DNA of 64,000 nucleotides, taken from Aquimarina sp. BL5 (GTDB lineage: Bacteria > Bacteroidota > Bacteroidia > Flavobacteriales > Flavobacteriaceae). Positions 9,061-17,547 of this stretch are shown piece by piece. The stretch covers positions 620,001-684,000 of the forward strand of contig NZ_CP031963.1 of assembly GCF_003443675.1 (NCBI RefSeq). Direction: 5' to 3'. The first letter of the stretch is position 1, and each line of letters opens with the position of its first letter. The translations under genes were made by a program, and so were the position numbers. The notes beneath the pieces are model-generated. The model made no database searches and was not told the origin of the DNA. It worked only from the letters and a program-made list of their open reading frames with translations.

Positions 9061-9085
9061 TCGACGTAATACACAATAACGTCGA
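9061..9085. repeat. Inverted repeat upstream of the beta-helix lipoprotein gene
   Basis: Arms TCGACGT (9061-9067) and ACGTCGA (9079-9085) are exact reverse complements with an 11-base spacer. It lies 55 bases before the start codon in otherwise AT-rich DNA, so the GC-containing arms stand out. It is a candidate regulator binding site; there is no T-tract to make it a terminator. Confidence 0.4.
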
Positions 9086-9140
9086 TAAACATCCGTTATC
9101 CAAACATTAAAATGAAACTAAAAATCAACCCCCCATCCAA

Positions 9141-11132
9141 ATGAAAAAGTTACCTTATTACCTATTATTTGTAATAGCCTTCTCCTACATTTCTTGTAGT
9201 AATGAAGGTTTTGAAGAAATTGTTGCTGATGTTGAAGAAGAAGTTGAAGAAGAGGAAGACACTAATGAAGAAGAGGAAGAAGATACTGACATAACTTCAG
9301 ATAATCCTTGTGATTTTGATCTTTCTGGTATCGCTGCAAATTCTACCATTATTATTGATTGTTTATTAGACCTTGAAGGCGCAACTGTTAATTTACCTGC
9401 AAATGTCAATTTTGATTTTGAAGGTGGAGATATATTTAATGGTACACTTGTTTTCTCTGGTGGATATATTGACGGAAGACTTTTAAATTCTGATTTAACG
9501 ACAGAAGGTGATGTAGTGCTTAAAGATCCTACTTTTATCTTCACTCCATCCAGATGGAAAAATATTATAGAAGGACAAACAACATCGGACATTGCTTTAG
9601 AAAACAATGCTAATTTGGAAAATCTGTTCTATTTAACTAAAGAAATGGAGGCAACCACTTTTAAAATTGATCAATTCGACGCTTATTTTGAGGTTACTAA
9701 AATTACCCCTCCTGCCGTACAAACTTTTAGAGCAAGTAAAGAAGCTGTTAATATTCCATCGAATTTCACCTTGTTAATGACAGATAATACACACCTTCGA
9801 ACTTTTCCTGCAGAAGCAGGAATAGAAAACGGAGCGATACTTGCTTTTAATGATGTAGATAACTCTACTGTTCGTGGTGGATGGTTACACGGAGATAGAG
9901 AGGAACGTAGTTATTCTGCTGCTGATAATGGATTAGAAGGAAGTCATCTTATACACGTGCAATCTGGAAGAAACGTTACTATTGATAGTGTTAATTTTAT
10001 AGAAGGTTCTAAAGGAGGACTTACTGTATATTCCAAAGGGTTTTCTACGAATCCTGCTAACTACTACCCGACTAAAGGTGTAACTATTAAAAATTGTCTT
10101 TTTAAAGATATTAGACGAATGGGGATTTCACTTACTGATGGTAGCGATATAATAGTTGAAGGGAATACTTTTATAAATAATGGACAACCTATGCCAAACT
10201 CTGACGGAGGAGAAGTTGGTTACGCTATTAATGTAGAACCAGCAAGAAGAAGAGATGATAATGGAGTGCTATTAGAATTACAAAAAGCATTTGATATTAC
10301 TATTAGAAATAATACAGAAACTAATAGTAGAGCCGGATTTGTAACGGTAACTATCGGACAAGACATTACAGTAGAAGATAATGACATAGGAACCAGAGTA
10401 GTATATTCGCTTACTAATGGAACCAAAATATTGAATAATAGGTTTAATGCTGCTGGAAGTGCAACCGAGAGTTGGGCTATTTTTGCTGCAGGAACAGGCG
10501 AAACTGTATTTAATAATGAAATTGCTGGTAATGAAATTGCTGGATATACTACAGGTATTGTGGTTAGTTCTAATGAAGCTTATGTTCATGATAATATTAT
10601 TAGTGATGTTGCTGTAGGCTTACAGATGAGTAAACCAAATGATGCAAGAGTTATTGATAATGATATAGTAGCATCTGAAAAAGGTATAGCTGCTACTAAT
10701 ACTTTTATTAATAATGGAGAAATTAGAGGAAACGATATTACTACAACTAATGGAAATGGATTTCATATTTTCTTCTCTACTTTAAATAATACTGATGAAA
10801 CTAGGAATTACAATGTAATTCTTGAAGAAAATAAGTTTTTTAATTCTAATAAGGTCACTTTTGCTAACGCCAACGGTGTAACTTTTAGAAATAATGATGT
10901 TACTGGAGGTATCGAATTAGGAAATGCTACAAATGTTACTATTACGTCTAATACAAAAATAGATCCTTCTGATAGTGATGGAATTCGTATTTATGGAACC
11001 CACACTGATGTATCTATTTCTAATAATAACATATTAGAACCTTCTGGGGCGGAAAGATATAACTGTATAAATAATAATTCGGATACTCCAAATGGCGTTA
11101 ATCTTAGCGGCAACACATGTACGACTAGATAA
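9141..11132 (+). CDS. Parallel beta-helix repeat lipoprotein
   Basis: A 663-residue exported lipoprotein. The signal peptide is followed by a lipobox with Cys19 (SYISC), then a very acidic Glu/Asp linker (about 24-50) before the folded part. Residues from about 230 onward carry repeating right-handed beta-helix turns (for example NVTIDSVNF, GVTIKNCLFKDI, DIIVEGNTFINNG, DITVEDNDIG), as in pectate-lyase-like and carbohydrate-processing proteins. It is probably on the outer membrane surface and could bind, cut or epimerise polysaccharide; no catalytic residues can be assigned. It lies alone on the plus strand between two minus-strand glycan operons and ends at a shared terminator. Confidence 0.85.
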   Translation: MKKLPYYLLFVIAFSYISCSNEGFEEIVADVEEEVEEEEDTNEEEEEDTDITSDNPCDFDLSGIAANSTIIIDCLLDLEGATVNLPANVNFDFEGGDIFNGTLVFSGGYIDGRLLNSDLTTEGDVVLKDPTFIFTPSRWKNIIEGQTTSDIALENNANLENLFYLTKEMEATTFKIDQFDAYFEVTKITPPAVQTFRASKEAVNIPSNFTLLMTDNTHLRTFPAEAGIENGAILAFNDVDNSTVRGGWLHGDREERSYSAADNGLEGSHLIHVQSGRNVTIDSVNFIEGSKGGLTVYSKGFSTNPANYYPTKGVTIKNCLFKDIRRMGISLTDGSDIIVEGNTFINNGQPMPNSDGGEVGYAINVEPARRRDDNGVLLELQKAFDITIRNNTETNSRAGFVTVTIGQDITVEDNDIGTRVVYSLTNGTKILNNRFNAAGSATESWAIFAAGTGETVFNNEIAGNEIAGYTTGIVVSSNEAYVHDNIISDVAVGLQMSKPNDARVIDNDIVASEKGIAATNTFINNGEIRGNDITTTNGNGFHIFFSTLNNTDETRNYNVILEENKFFNSNKVTFANANGVTFRNNDVTGGIELGNATNVTITSNTKIDPSDSDGIRIYGTHTDVSISNNNILEPSGAERYNCINNNSDTPNGVNLSGNTCTTR

Positions 11133-11165
11133 GGTAAAAAGTGTAATAGGTATCTTATAAAATCA

Positions 11166-11199
11166 ATAAAGCCAGAATGTAATTGCATTCTGGCTTTAT
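11166..11199. terminator. Bidirectional hairpin terminator
   Basis: A perfect 14-base stem, ATAAAGCCAGAATG (11166-11179) with CATTCTGGCTTTAT (11186-11199), and a 6-base loop. It lies between convergent genes: the beta-helix lipoprotein (plus) and the last gene of the Wzx/Wzy operon (minus). It can serve both directions. Confidence 0.85.
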
Positions 11200-11202
11200 C
11201 TT

Positions 11203-12606
11203 TTACAATTCTATCGTAAAGTTTCTTTTGACAGCATCAAACTTGCCATTCGGTCCCAAAGGAATATCTTTTACTACCTGTATCTGATATCTGATATTTT
11301 GACCTAATCGATCCTTTAAATTATGCACTAGCTTCTCTTGCATTTTAGCATCAAACTGGTGATCTGCAATTAGATTAACCAGAATCTCATCAGGATTTTC
11401 TTGAATAATTTGGCTTTTCACAATACCTTCCAAACCTTTATAAGCGGTATCCATTCTACCAACATATCCCTTTTCTTTTGTCCAAAGAATATCATCTTCC
11501 CTACCTGTAAGTTTTTCTATGATTGGCATGGCGCAACCACAATCACACGTTTTACCTTCTTCAGAAAGCAATACCGTATCTTCAATATTATATCTGATAA
11601 GAGGTGTTTTTAGATTAGTAAAACTAGTGACTACTAATTGCGCAACATCTCCTTCTTTTGCTTTTTCTCCTTTTATATTTATAAATTCAAAAATACCAGA
11701 ATCCGTATTTAAGTGTAAATTTCCTTCGGTGCATTCTGTAATAAAGGGGCTTCCTTCACTAGAAGCATATTGATTATATACATGACAATTAAAAGCTTTC
11801 TCTATTTCTAATCTTTGATAATCATATAAAGTCTCTGCTGTAACTGCAATAGCCTTTGGAGTAAAACTTAATGTCAGATTATTTTGATTAATAAACCTAC
11901 TTATAATATAAATTGCTGAAGGATATCCGTCCAATAATATTGGTTTAAAACGATTCAATTTTTTTACATAATGAAATAAATTATCATTTGTTAAATGATA
12001 CGTAGACATTAATAGTTGATTCTCGAAATAATTATAAACCCAGAAAGGAGGTTTTTTCGCATCTGGTTTAACTATCAACCTTCCAGAAAATCGAACTTGT
12101 TTAACTCTCTTGGTTTCTAAACCAATAGCTTTATGAAACCTTCTCCAAAGAGCAAAAGACCTATTTATTGATTCTTTATCTAAATAGTTAATAGTAGGAG
12201 CGCCAGATGTACCACTGGTATATCCTATCCCGTCAGTATTTCGACTTTTATTTACTAATACATCTGGATTTGATTTTCTTTCTGATTTAGTCAGGATTGG
12301 CATTTTCTGAAGTACATCATAAGGATTTTCTTCAATATCCTTTAATTTTACACCAAGTTCCTTCATTATTTTAGCATACCAATCAGAGTGCTCTAATGCT
12401 TCTGATAACAGAAGTATCAATCTACTTTTTTGATAAGCTTTTATATGATCACTATCTGCATTCCATAAATCAATGTATTCTTTTAAAAAAGCATCAAACT
12501 CTTTAGTATATCGTTGTTTAGAATTCTGAAATGCTTTTACATTAAGCAATATAAACTTAAAAGGATAAGGCAAACTATTATATATTTTCTCCTGCATTTT
12601 TCCCAT
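11203..12606 (-). CDS. PaaK/CapK-like adenylate-forming enzyme (copy 3)
   Basis: A 467-residue ANL-family enzyme, longer and more distant than the two CapK copies in region 1. It shows GIGYTSGTSGAPTINY (P-loop), QYASSEGSPFITEC, PLIRYNIEDTV and LTGREDDIL, and ends LGPNGKFDAVKRNF with the catalytic-lysine position. A cysteine cluster CDCGC at about residue 347-351, just before the GRxDD motif, is typical of coenzyme F390 synthetase/CapK relatives. It is the last gene of the long minus-strand operon and stops 4 bases from a strong terminator. Likely role: activation of an acid used to modify the polysaccharide. Confidence 0.85.
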   Translation of the reverse strand: MGKMQEKIYNSLPYPFKFILLNVKAFQNSKQRYTKEFDAFLKEYIDLWNADSDHIKAYQKSRLILLLSEALEHSDWYAKIMKELGVKLKDIEENPYDVLQKMPILTKSERKSNPDVLVNKSRNTDGIGYTSGTSGAPTINYLDKESINRSFALWRRFHKAIGLETKRVKQVRFSGRLIVKPDAKKPPFWVYNYFENQLLMSTYHLTNDNLFHYVKKLNRFKPILLDGYPSAIYIISRFINQNNLTLSFTPKAIAVTAETLYDYQRLEIEKAFNCHVYNQYASSEGSPFITECTEGNLHLNTDSGIFEFINIKGEKAKEGDVAQLVVTSFTNLKTPLIRYNIEDTVLLSEEGKTCDCGCAMPIIEKLTGREDDILWTKEKGYVGRMDTAYKGLEGIVKSQIIQENPDEILVNLIADHQFDAKMQEKLVHNLKDRLGQNIRYQIQVVKDIPLGPNGKFDAVKRNFTIEL

Positions 12607-12608
12607 AA

Positions 12609-13751
12609 CTACACCTTTATTTGTTCCATATAAAATTTCTGAATTTTTTGAGTATTCGAAACAATATCATACTCCCCTTTGATTATCTTTTCTGTATTAT
12701 CATTTTTTATGGCAGCATCTATTTCTAATATTTTATTAGCCCAAAGTTCGGCGGGCTTGTCAATCGAAAGAAACTCTATATCATCAGTTAAGCTGACTTC
12801 AGTTGTAATACTATCAGATGCCAGCACTTTAATACCAGCTGCTTGTGCTTCGATTAATGTTACAGGAAGACCTTCATAAAAAGAAGGAAAAACAAAGATA
12901 TCAAACATTTGAAATAATTCTGGTACATCCGCTCTTACTCCTAAAAAATGTACGTTGCTATCGATGGATAAACTTTTGGCTTCTTTTTCCATCACTTTCT
13001 TTAACGGCCCATCACCTATCAAAACTAAATCACTAGCTGGTTTTTCTTTTACTAAAGCAGCAAAAATTTGTAATAAGAATGCATGATTTTTTTGACTTGC
13101 AAAACGCCCTACATGACCAATCACCAATCTATTTTGCAAATTAAACTCTTGTTTGTACTCCTTAGCAACTGATGCATTGTATGCGAACTTTTCTGTATCA
13201 ATTGCATTATTCATGGTTGTAAAAGATTCTTTGCTTCCAAATAACCATTTCCCTGCTTTATCTCCGCAAGAAAATAAATGAGTCGCGTCTCTTTTAACCT
13301 TCTTTTTTAACTGTAGTTTGATTAGTTTTTTGAATGTTTCTTTTATACTTTCTTTTTGAGAAAACAGGGATAAAATACTAACATCATCTATTGCAATATG
13401 CGCGTGCGCTATTCTACAAGGAATATTAAATTCTTTAGCAATTTTAAGAGGAAAACAACTAAATGTATTCAGATGAGAATGTACAACGGAATATTTAGAG
13501 TTATTTTTAAAGAAAACTCTTAATTTATTATAATAATCACCTGGAAAAAGTGGGTTGATAGGGTCAAATCGATATATCTTTCCTCCTAAGCTTTCTATTT
13601 CATCATCAAAAGCGGCTTTTTCTTTTCTGTGTACTAAAAAATCAAACTGTACTTTCTCTCTATCAATCTTTCTATAATAATTCATAATCATAGATTCGGC
13701 TCCTCCCCGATTCATGATTGTAAAAACTTGTAGAACACGTATTGCTGTCAT
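12609..13751 (-). CDS. Glycosyltransferase family 4, EpsF-like
   Basis: A 380-residue GT-B glycosyltransferase. It begins IRVLQVFTIMNRGGAESMIMNYYRKID with the GG-A-E acceptor-site pattern, continues with HSHLN, and has LVIGHVGRFASQKNH and FVFPSFYEGLPVTLIEAQAAG in the sugar-nucleotide domain, as in the EpsF/EpsD-like GT4 group. It acts at the cytoplasmic face on the lipid-linked repeat unit. Its start overlaps the stop of the upstream GT2 gene by one base (TAATG), which points to translational coupling, and it is followed after 2 bases by the third CapK gene. Confidence 0.9.
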   Translation of the reverse strand: MTAIRVLQVFTIMNRGGAESMIMNYYRKIDREKVQFDFLVHRKEKAAFDDEIESLGGKIYRFDPINPLFPGDYYNKLRVFFKNNSKYSVVHSHLNTFSCFPLKIAKEFNIPCRIAHAHIAIDDVSILSLFSQKESIKETFKKLIKLQLKKKVKRDATHLFSCGDKAGKWLFGSKESFTTMNNAIDTEKFAYNASVAKEYKQEFNLQNRLVIGHVGRFASQKNHAFLLQIFAALVKEKPASDLVLIGDGPLKKVMEKEAKSLSIDSNVHFLGVRADVPELFQMFDIFVFPSFYEGLPVTLIEAQAAGIKVLASDSITTEVSLTDDIEFLSIDKPAELWANKILEIDAAIKNDNTEKIIKGEYDIVSNTQKIQKFYMEQIKV

Positions 13752-14641
13752 TAAAATTCTCCTTTAGTTTTATATCGTATATACAAGTTTAGAAGTACTC
13801 CAAATGGTATTGCCAAAAAAGTAGTCAGTTTCTTAGGCGATTCACTTATGAAAGATCCATTTTTAGTAAACATAGCACTAGACACATAATGTATTGCATT
13901 CTTAAATTGATCCTTAAAGTTTTTAGCAAGCTTCATTCTACTTTTTCTAGAAAATGCAAAACCTTTAGGGTGCCTCCTATATTGTTTCAAAATATTCATA
14001 CTTGATCCATCCTCCATATATTCTACTTCGCATAACACCTCGTTTATCGGTAGTAATTTATAATCCTGATCAATTAACTGATACAAATACCCTAACGGAA
14101 CAAAACGTTCTCCTTCAAAAATAGGATACGGAGGGTACTTTTTCACCACCTCTGTCCTATACACTAATTTTTTATCTCCTAATACCTTATGAACATTATA
14201 CAAATCATATAATGTAGTTTCTTTTATATGTTCCGGAATTGTAGTTCCTATAATTTTCCCTTCAGGATCTGCATCTAATCCTACCAATCCGGCAAACTCT
14301 GGTTTATCTTTTATTTTTTCCCAAGCAACAAGAATTTTCTCTATAGCCTCTTCTCCAATACAATCATCACTATCGATACAAACGTTAAGCGCAGTCTCTG
14401 TTAGTCTATACGCTGCATTATGTCCCCCATGCATTCCTTGGTTCTCCTGATAATGGTATTGTATATCTATTTTACCATCTTTAATCCAAGAACCAACGAG
14501 GGCTTCTGTATCGTCCGAAGAACCATCATCGATAATTAACCAAAGAAAATCTTGATTGGATTGCTTTATCAGACTTTCATAACACTTATGTAAGCAATAA
14601 GCTCTATTATAAGTCGGTGTAAATACGGTTATAGTTTTCAT
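13751..14641 (-). CDS. Glycosyltransferase family 2
   Basis: A 296-residue GT-A glycosyltransferase. The N-terminus reads TVFTPTYNRAYCLHKCYESL, followed by LIIDDGSSDDTEAL and the metal-binding DSDD motif at about residues 92-95. The C-terminal part is short and lacks multiple membrane spans, so it is probably a peripheral inner-membrane enzyme using a nucleotide sugar. It lies in the middle of the operon between the EpsG-like polymerase and a GT4 gene and overlaps the latter by one base. Confidence 0.9.
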   Translation of the reverse strand: MKTITVFTPTYNRAYCLHKCYESLIKQSNQDFLWLIIDDGSSDDTEALVGSWIKDGKIDIQYHYQENQGMHGGHNAAYRLTETALNVCIDSDDCIGEEAIEKILVAWEKIKDKPEFAGLVGLDADPEGKIIGTTIPEHIKETTLYDLYNVHKVLGDKKLVYRTEVVKKYPPYPIFEGERFVPLGYLYQLIDQDYKLLPINEVLCEVEYMEDGSSMNILKQYRRHPKGFAFSRKSRMKLAKNFKDQFKNAIHYVSSAMFTKNGSFISESPKKLTTFLAIPFGVLLNLYIRYKTKGEF

Positions 14642-14665
14642 TAGTTGATATATTGTTAGTGATTA

Positions 14666-15760
14666 TCATTTGTATAAATAATACATCATATATGTAAATG
14701 AAAAGTAAATCAAAACTACTTTTCCAATCATAAAATGTTGATTTTTGAACATACGTTGTTTAAGAAATGGATATATTATTATCAATCCCATCATAAACCA
14801 TGACAGATAAGCGAATCGATTAGAATAATTAGCCTTAATTACTAAGATCCAAAATCCATTACAAATTAGATAGGTATTTAAAAGTTGATAATAAAACTTG
14901 TCTTCAAATTTCTTTTTATAAATAAAGTACCATCCAGCGAATACGGCAAAAGCACTATGAAAAAGAAAATCCCAACGAAATCCGGTGCTAGCAAAAGCAG
15001 ATGCATCAACTTCTGCATTTAAATAACCTGAAAGCCTATCGTCAGCAAATCCTAAACTACTAAAAATAGAAATCCAAAGCCCACCCATAATTAATGATAA
15101 TGGAATACAAAGAAGCCATCCTTTCAGATAAGTCTTTGGGTTATTATAAAAGTAGGTTAATACGTAAGCAATTATTGGTAAAAACATTGTTTTATGGAAT
15201 GATGTTGCTAGTAAAAAAAACAACGCCATAATCACTTTTTTTCTATGAAAACTCAATCCCAGTAAGAAAAGAGAAGTCGCCGCACCATTTCTAATACCAT
15301 TAACTCCATACGTATAAAAAGAAAAAGAAACAGCAAACATTAAAAAAGCATAATACCAATATTCTTTAAACAATGTTCTAGAAATTTTTGCTAACGGAAC
15401 TATGTAGATAGCAGCACAAACTGTAAAAAACACAGGAGCTGATACTATATATGATAGACTTTTCATGTATATATGAAAAAAAACATCTTTCGAACCTAGT
15501 ATTGCTCCTCCGCTCTGATACCATTCAAAATACTTAGTGTAAGTCCTCATATCACCAAAATATTTACCACTAACTGGTCTTAATCCTAAATAAAGAATTA
15601 AAAAAGTTACTAATACAATCCCAGCAAAATTTATAAACACAATATTCTTTGAGTCATGAATCTCCAAAACCATCGTATGCAACAATGTAAACAATACTAA
15701 TATTAAAAATATATTAATATAGAATGGAAAATAATACTCTAAGGGTACTAAAGTGTTCAT
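14666..15760 (-). CDS. EpsG-family polysaccharide polymerase (Wzy-like)
   Basis: A 364-residue integral membrane protein with about ten hydrophobic segments. It has the EpsG signature region: YLGLRPVSGKYFGDMRTY near residues 57-74, GVNGIRNGAATSLFLLGL (about 153-170) and FHKTMFLPI. EpsG/Wzy proteins polymerise lipid-linked repeat units on the periplasmic side of the inner membrane. It is the only polymerase candidate in the window and shares the operon with the flippase at 23026-24570, completing the Wzx/Wzy pair. Confidence 0.88.
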   Translation of the reverse strand: MNTLVPLEYYFPFYINIFLILVLFTLLHTMVLEIHDSKNIVFINFAGIVLVTFLILYLGLRPVSGKYFGDMRTYTKYFEWYQSGGAILGSKDVFFHIYMKSLSYIVSAPVFFTVCAAIYIVPLAKISRTLFKEYWYYAFLMFAVSFSFYTYGVNGIRNGAATSLFLLGLSFHRKKVIMALFFLLATSFHKTMFLPIIAYVLTYFYNNPKTYLKGWLLCIPLSLIMGGLWISIFSSLGFADDRLSGYLNAEVDASAFASTGFRWDFLFHSAFAVFAGWYFIYKKKFEDKFYYQLLNTYLICNGFWILVIKANYSNRFAYLSWFMMGLIIIYPFLKQRMFKNQHFMIGKVVLIYFSFTYMMYYLYK

Positions 15761-15856
15761 TTTGATAAACTGAATTTAAATATTATGTATCTGTAATTTA
15801 GTTGCACCTAATATTTTGATTATGTTACTTTTTGGTAGTTTCATACTATAAATTAA

Positions 15857-16429
15857 TTAAATCTTTTTACCATCTTGTTTAATAATACGAGCAGGATTTC
15901 CGACTACTACACAATTATCCGGAATGTCTTTTACAACAACAGATCCGGCACCGATCGAACAATTATTACCTATTTTGATATCGCCAATAATAATTGCTCC
16001 CGTATAAATTGATACGTTATCCCCAATTGTTGGTCGCTTTCCATTTACCTCTCCGACAGTAACCAAATGATTTACATATAAATTTTCACCGATAGAATCT
16101 GCATTTAGAATGGTACTATATGGATGTCCTGTTAACACTCCTCCACCAAGCTTTGTGCTAATATCAATTCTAAAATACTTTTCTTTTTTACAGTATATGT
16201 TTAACAAACTAGATACTATACCTCTATTTCTAAAATAGAATAATGTTCTAAAATCTGGAGAATTAGCTATGAAATTTAAAAGTAATGATACCTTACCTCC
16301 TTTTATTCCTTTAGCCAACGCCCACCTTTCTATATCCTTATCAACAACATCTTTGTTTTTACTCATTTGATATACAATCACGTGAGGTAGTAAAAAGATC
16401 TTATAAATATTTAAAATTAATGATCTCAT
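15857..16429 (-). CDS. Left-handed beta-helix (hexapeptide) acetyltransferase
   Basis: A 190-residue serine O-acetyltransferase-like protein. Residues from about 95 carry hexapeptide repeats (DSIGENLYVNHLVTVG, IGDNVSIYTGAII, IGNNCSIGAGSVV), ending in the typical VVVGNPARIIK. The region around TGHPYSTIL and NHLVT supplies the expected histidines. In glycan loci such enzymes O-acetylate sugars using acetyl-CoA in the cytoplasm. CysE itself is usually longer, so cysteine synthesis is less likely. A 96-base AT-rich gap separates it from the downstream polymerase gene; its start lies 2 bases after the upstream GT4 stop. Confidence 0.85.
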   Translation of the reverse strand: MRSLILNIYKIFLLPHVIVYQMSKNKDVVDKDIERWALAKGIKGGKVSLLLNFIANSPDFRTLFYFRNRGIVSSLLNIYCKKEKYFRIDISTKLGGGVLTGHPYSTILNADSIGENLYVNHLVTVGEVNGKRPTIGDNVSIYTGAIIIGDIKIGNNCSIGAGSVVVKDIPDNCVVVGNPARIIKQDGKKI

Positions 16430-16431
16430 GC

Positions 16432-17547
16432 TTATTTTATTAAATCATTAAACATTTTCTGCCAGAGATTCATTACTGCATCCAATTGATACTTTTCAGC
16501 ATTTTTTCTAGCATTTACGCCCATTTTCTGCATCACTTCTCTATTATCCATTAATTCATTAAGTTGATAAACAAATGAACTATTATCGTGCAACTCCACC
16601 AAAACCCCAGTTTCCTTATCTATTATATTTCTAGGTCCATATGGACAATCAAAAGATACTATCGGCAAACCGCAGGCTTGCGCTTCTAATAATACTAGAG
16701 GAAAACACTCGTTATGAGATGTCATTACAAAAATAGAAGATTGTAACATTTCCTCTTTAATCTTATTAGTAGATCCCATTAACTTTATAGTATCCTGAAT
16801 ACATGCTTCTTCTATTTTATCCTGAAGCATATTAACATACCTCTCTTCTCCACTACCAAAGATAAAAAGTTGCCAATCTTTTCTAATTTTGGCTATTTCT
16901 TTCCATATATCGATAAGAATATCATACCCCTTTACGGCAGCAATTCTTCCAGCAGTTATAACTTTGTTGCTAGATAGCTCTGCTTTTTTATCTGGATAAA
17001 AAGTTAATGGATTCGGAATAACAACCGTATTATTACTCTTATAATAATTAGATTCATCTTTATTTAGAATAACCAGTGTATCATATTTTGATTCCACATA
17101 ATCCGCAAACTTGAAAAAGTATTTTTTAAACAAGCTAGGGTTTTGTCGTTTGTCTTTTTCAATAAATTTTGAATAATGAAACTCTTTAACCTTTGGAATA
17201 CGTTTTACGATAAACGGAACAAAATAGGTGTCCACACTGTGGCTACAAACCACCACTACATCCGGTTTTATATCCTTTAATACTGCTTTAGTTCGTGAAA
17301 TATGTTTAGGCAGCTTTTTAAGGTTTGTAGGATGAAAATATGACTTTCTTCGATTGTAATTAATACCTAAATCTTTAAATAGTATTCTTTCATCAAATAT
17401 ATAACAGGCCTTTTCATCTTTTTGTTCTGTAGTAATAACATGAACTTCGGTGTTTTCTTGGGCGGCAAAATAATTAGCCTTGATAGAGAGCACTCTTTCT
17501 ATCCCTCCGTGTAAGTATACCTGATCAATGATAAAGACTATTCTCAT
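16432..17547 (-). CDS. Glycosyltransferase family 4
   Basis: A 371-residue GT-B glycosyltransferase. It starts with MRIVFIIDQVYLHGGIERVL, has KVITAGRIAAVKGYDILID at the domain border, and FVMTSHNECFPLVLLEAQAC followed by SFDCPYGPRNII, which carries the E-x7-E type signature with a cysteine/proline variation. It is closely similar in layout to its upstream neighbour (17544-18656), with the same GG-ERVLS start and SxDCPYGP block, so the two look like an old tandem duplication. Their genes overlap by the 4 bases ATGA. Confidence 0.9.
   Translation of the reverse strand: MRIVFIIDQVYLHGGIERVLSIKANYFAAQENTEVHVITTEQKDEKACYIFDERILFKDLGINYNRRKSYFHPTNLKKLPKHISRTKAVLKDIKPDVVVVCSHSVDTYFVPFIVKRIPKVKEFHYSKFIEKDKRQNPSLFKKYFFKFADYVESKYDTLVILNKDESNYYKSNNTVVIPNPLTFYPDKKAELSSNKVITAGRIAAVKGYDILIDIWKEIAKIRKDWQLFIFGSGEERYVNMLQDKIEEACIQDTIKLMGSTNKIKEEMLQSSIFVMTSHNECFPLVLLEAQACGLPIVSFDCPYGPRNIIDKETGVLVELHDNSSFVYQLNELMDNREVMQKMGVNARKNAEKYQLDAVMNLWQKMFNDLIK

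Larger units (their letters stand above)
8684..9140. other. Divergent intergenic region between GT4 and beta-helix genes
   Basis: A 457-base, very AT-rich, non-coding stretch between two divergently transcribed genes. It holds a -7 motif for the minus-strand unit at 8714-8721 and an inverted repeat at 9061-9085 ahead of the plus-strand lipoprotein gene. I saw no ORF with coding character, no tRNA and no direct repeats in it. Confidence 0.6.

Noticed and set aside
9185..9607. Minus-strand open frame of 140 codons, rich in Ser and Pro
   Set aside because: It is a shadow of the acidic, low-complexity part of the beta-helix lipoprotein; its composition is explained by the other strand's Glu/Asp codons.
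10220..10589. Two overlapping minus-strand frames (68 and 103 codons)
   Set aside because: Both lie inside the beta-helix gene, have no promoter or coding features, and mirror its repeats.
15761..15856. 22-codon minus-strand frame in the gap before the polymerase gene
   Set aside because: Very short, no leader signal and no coding character.
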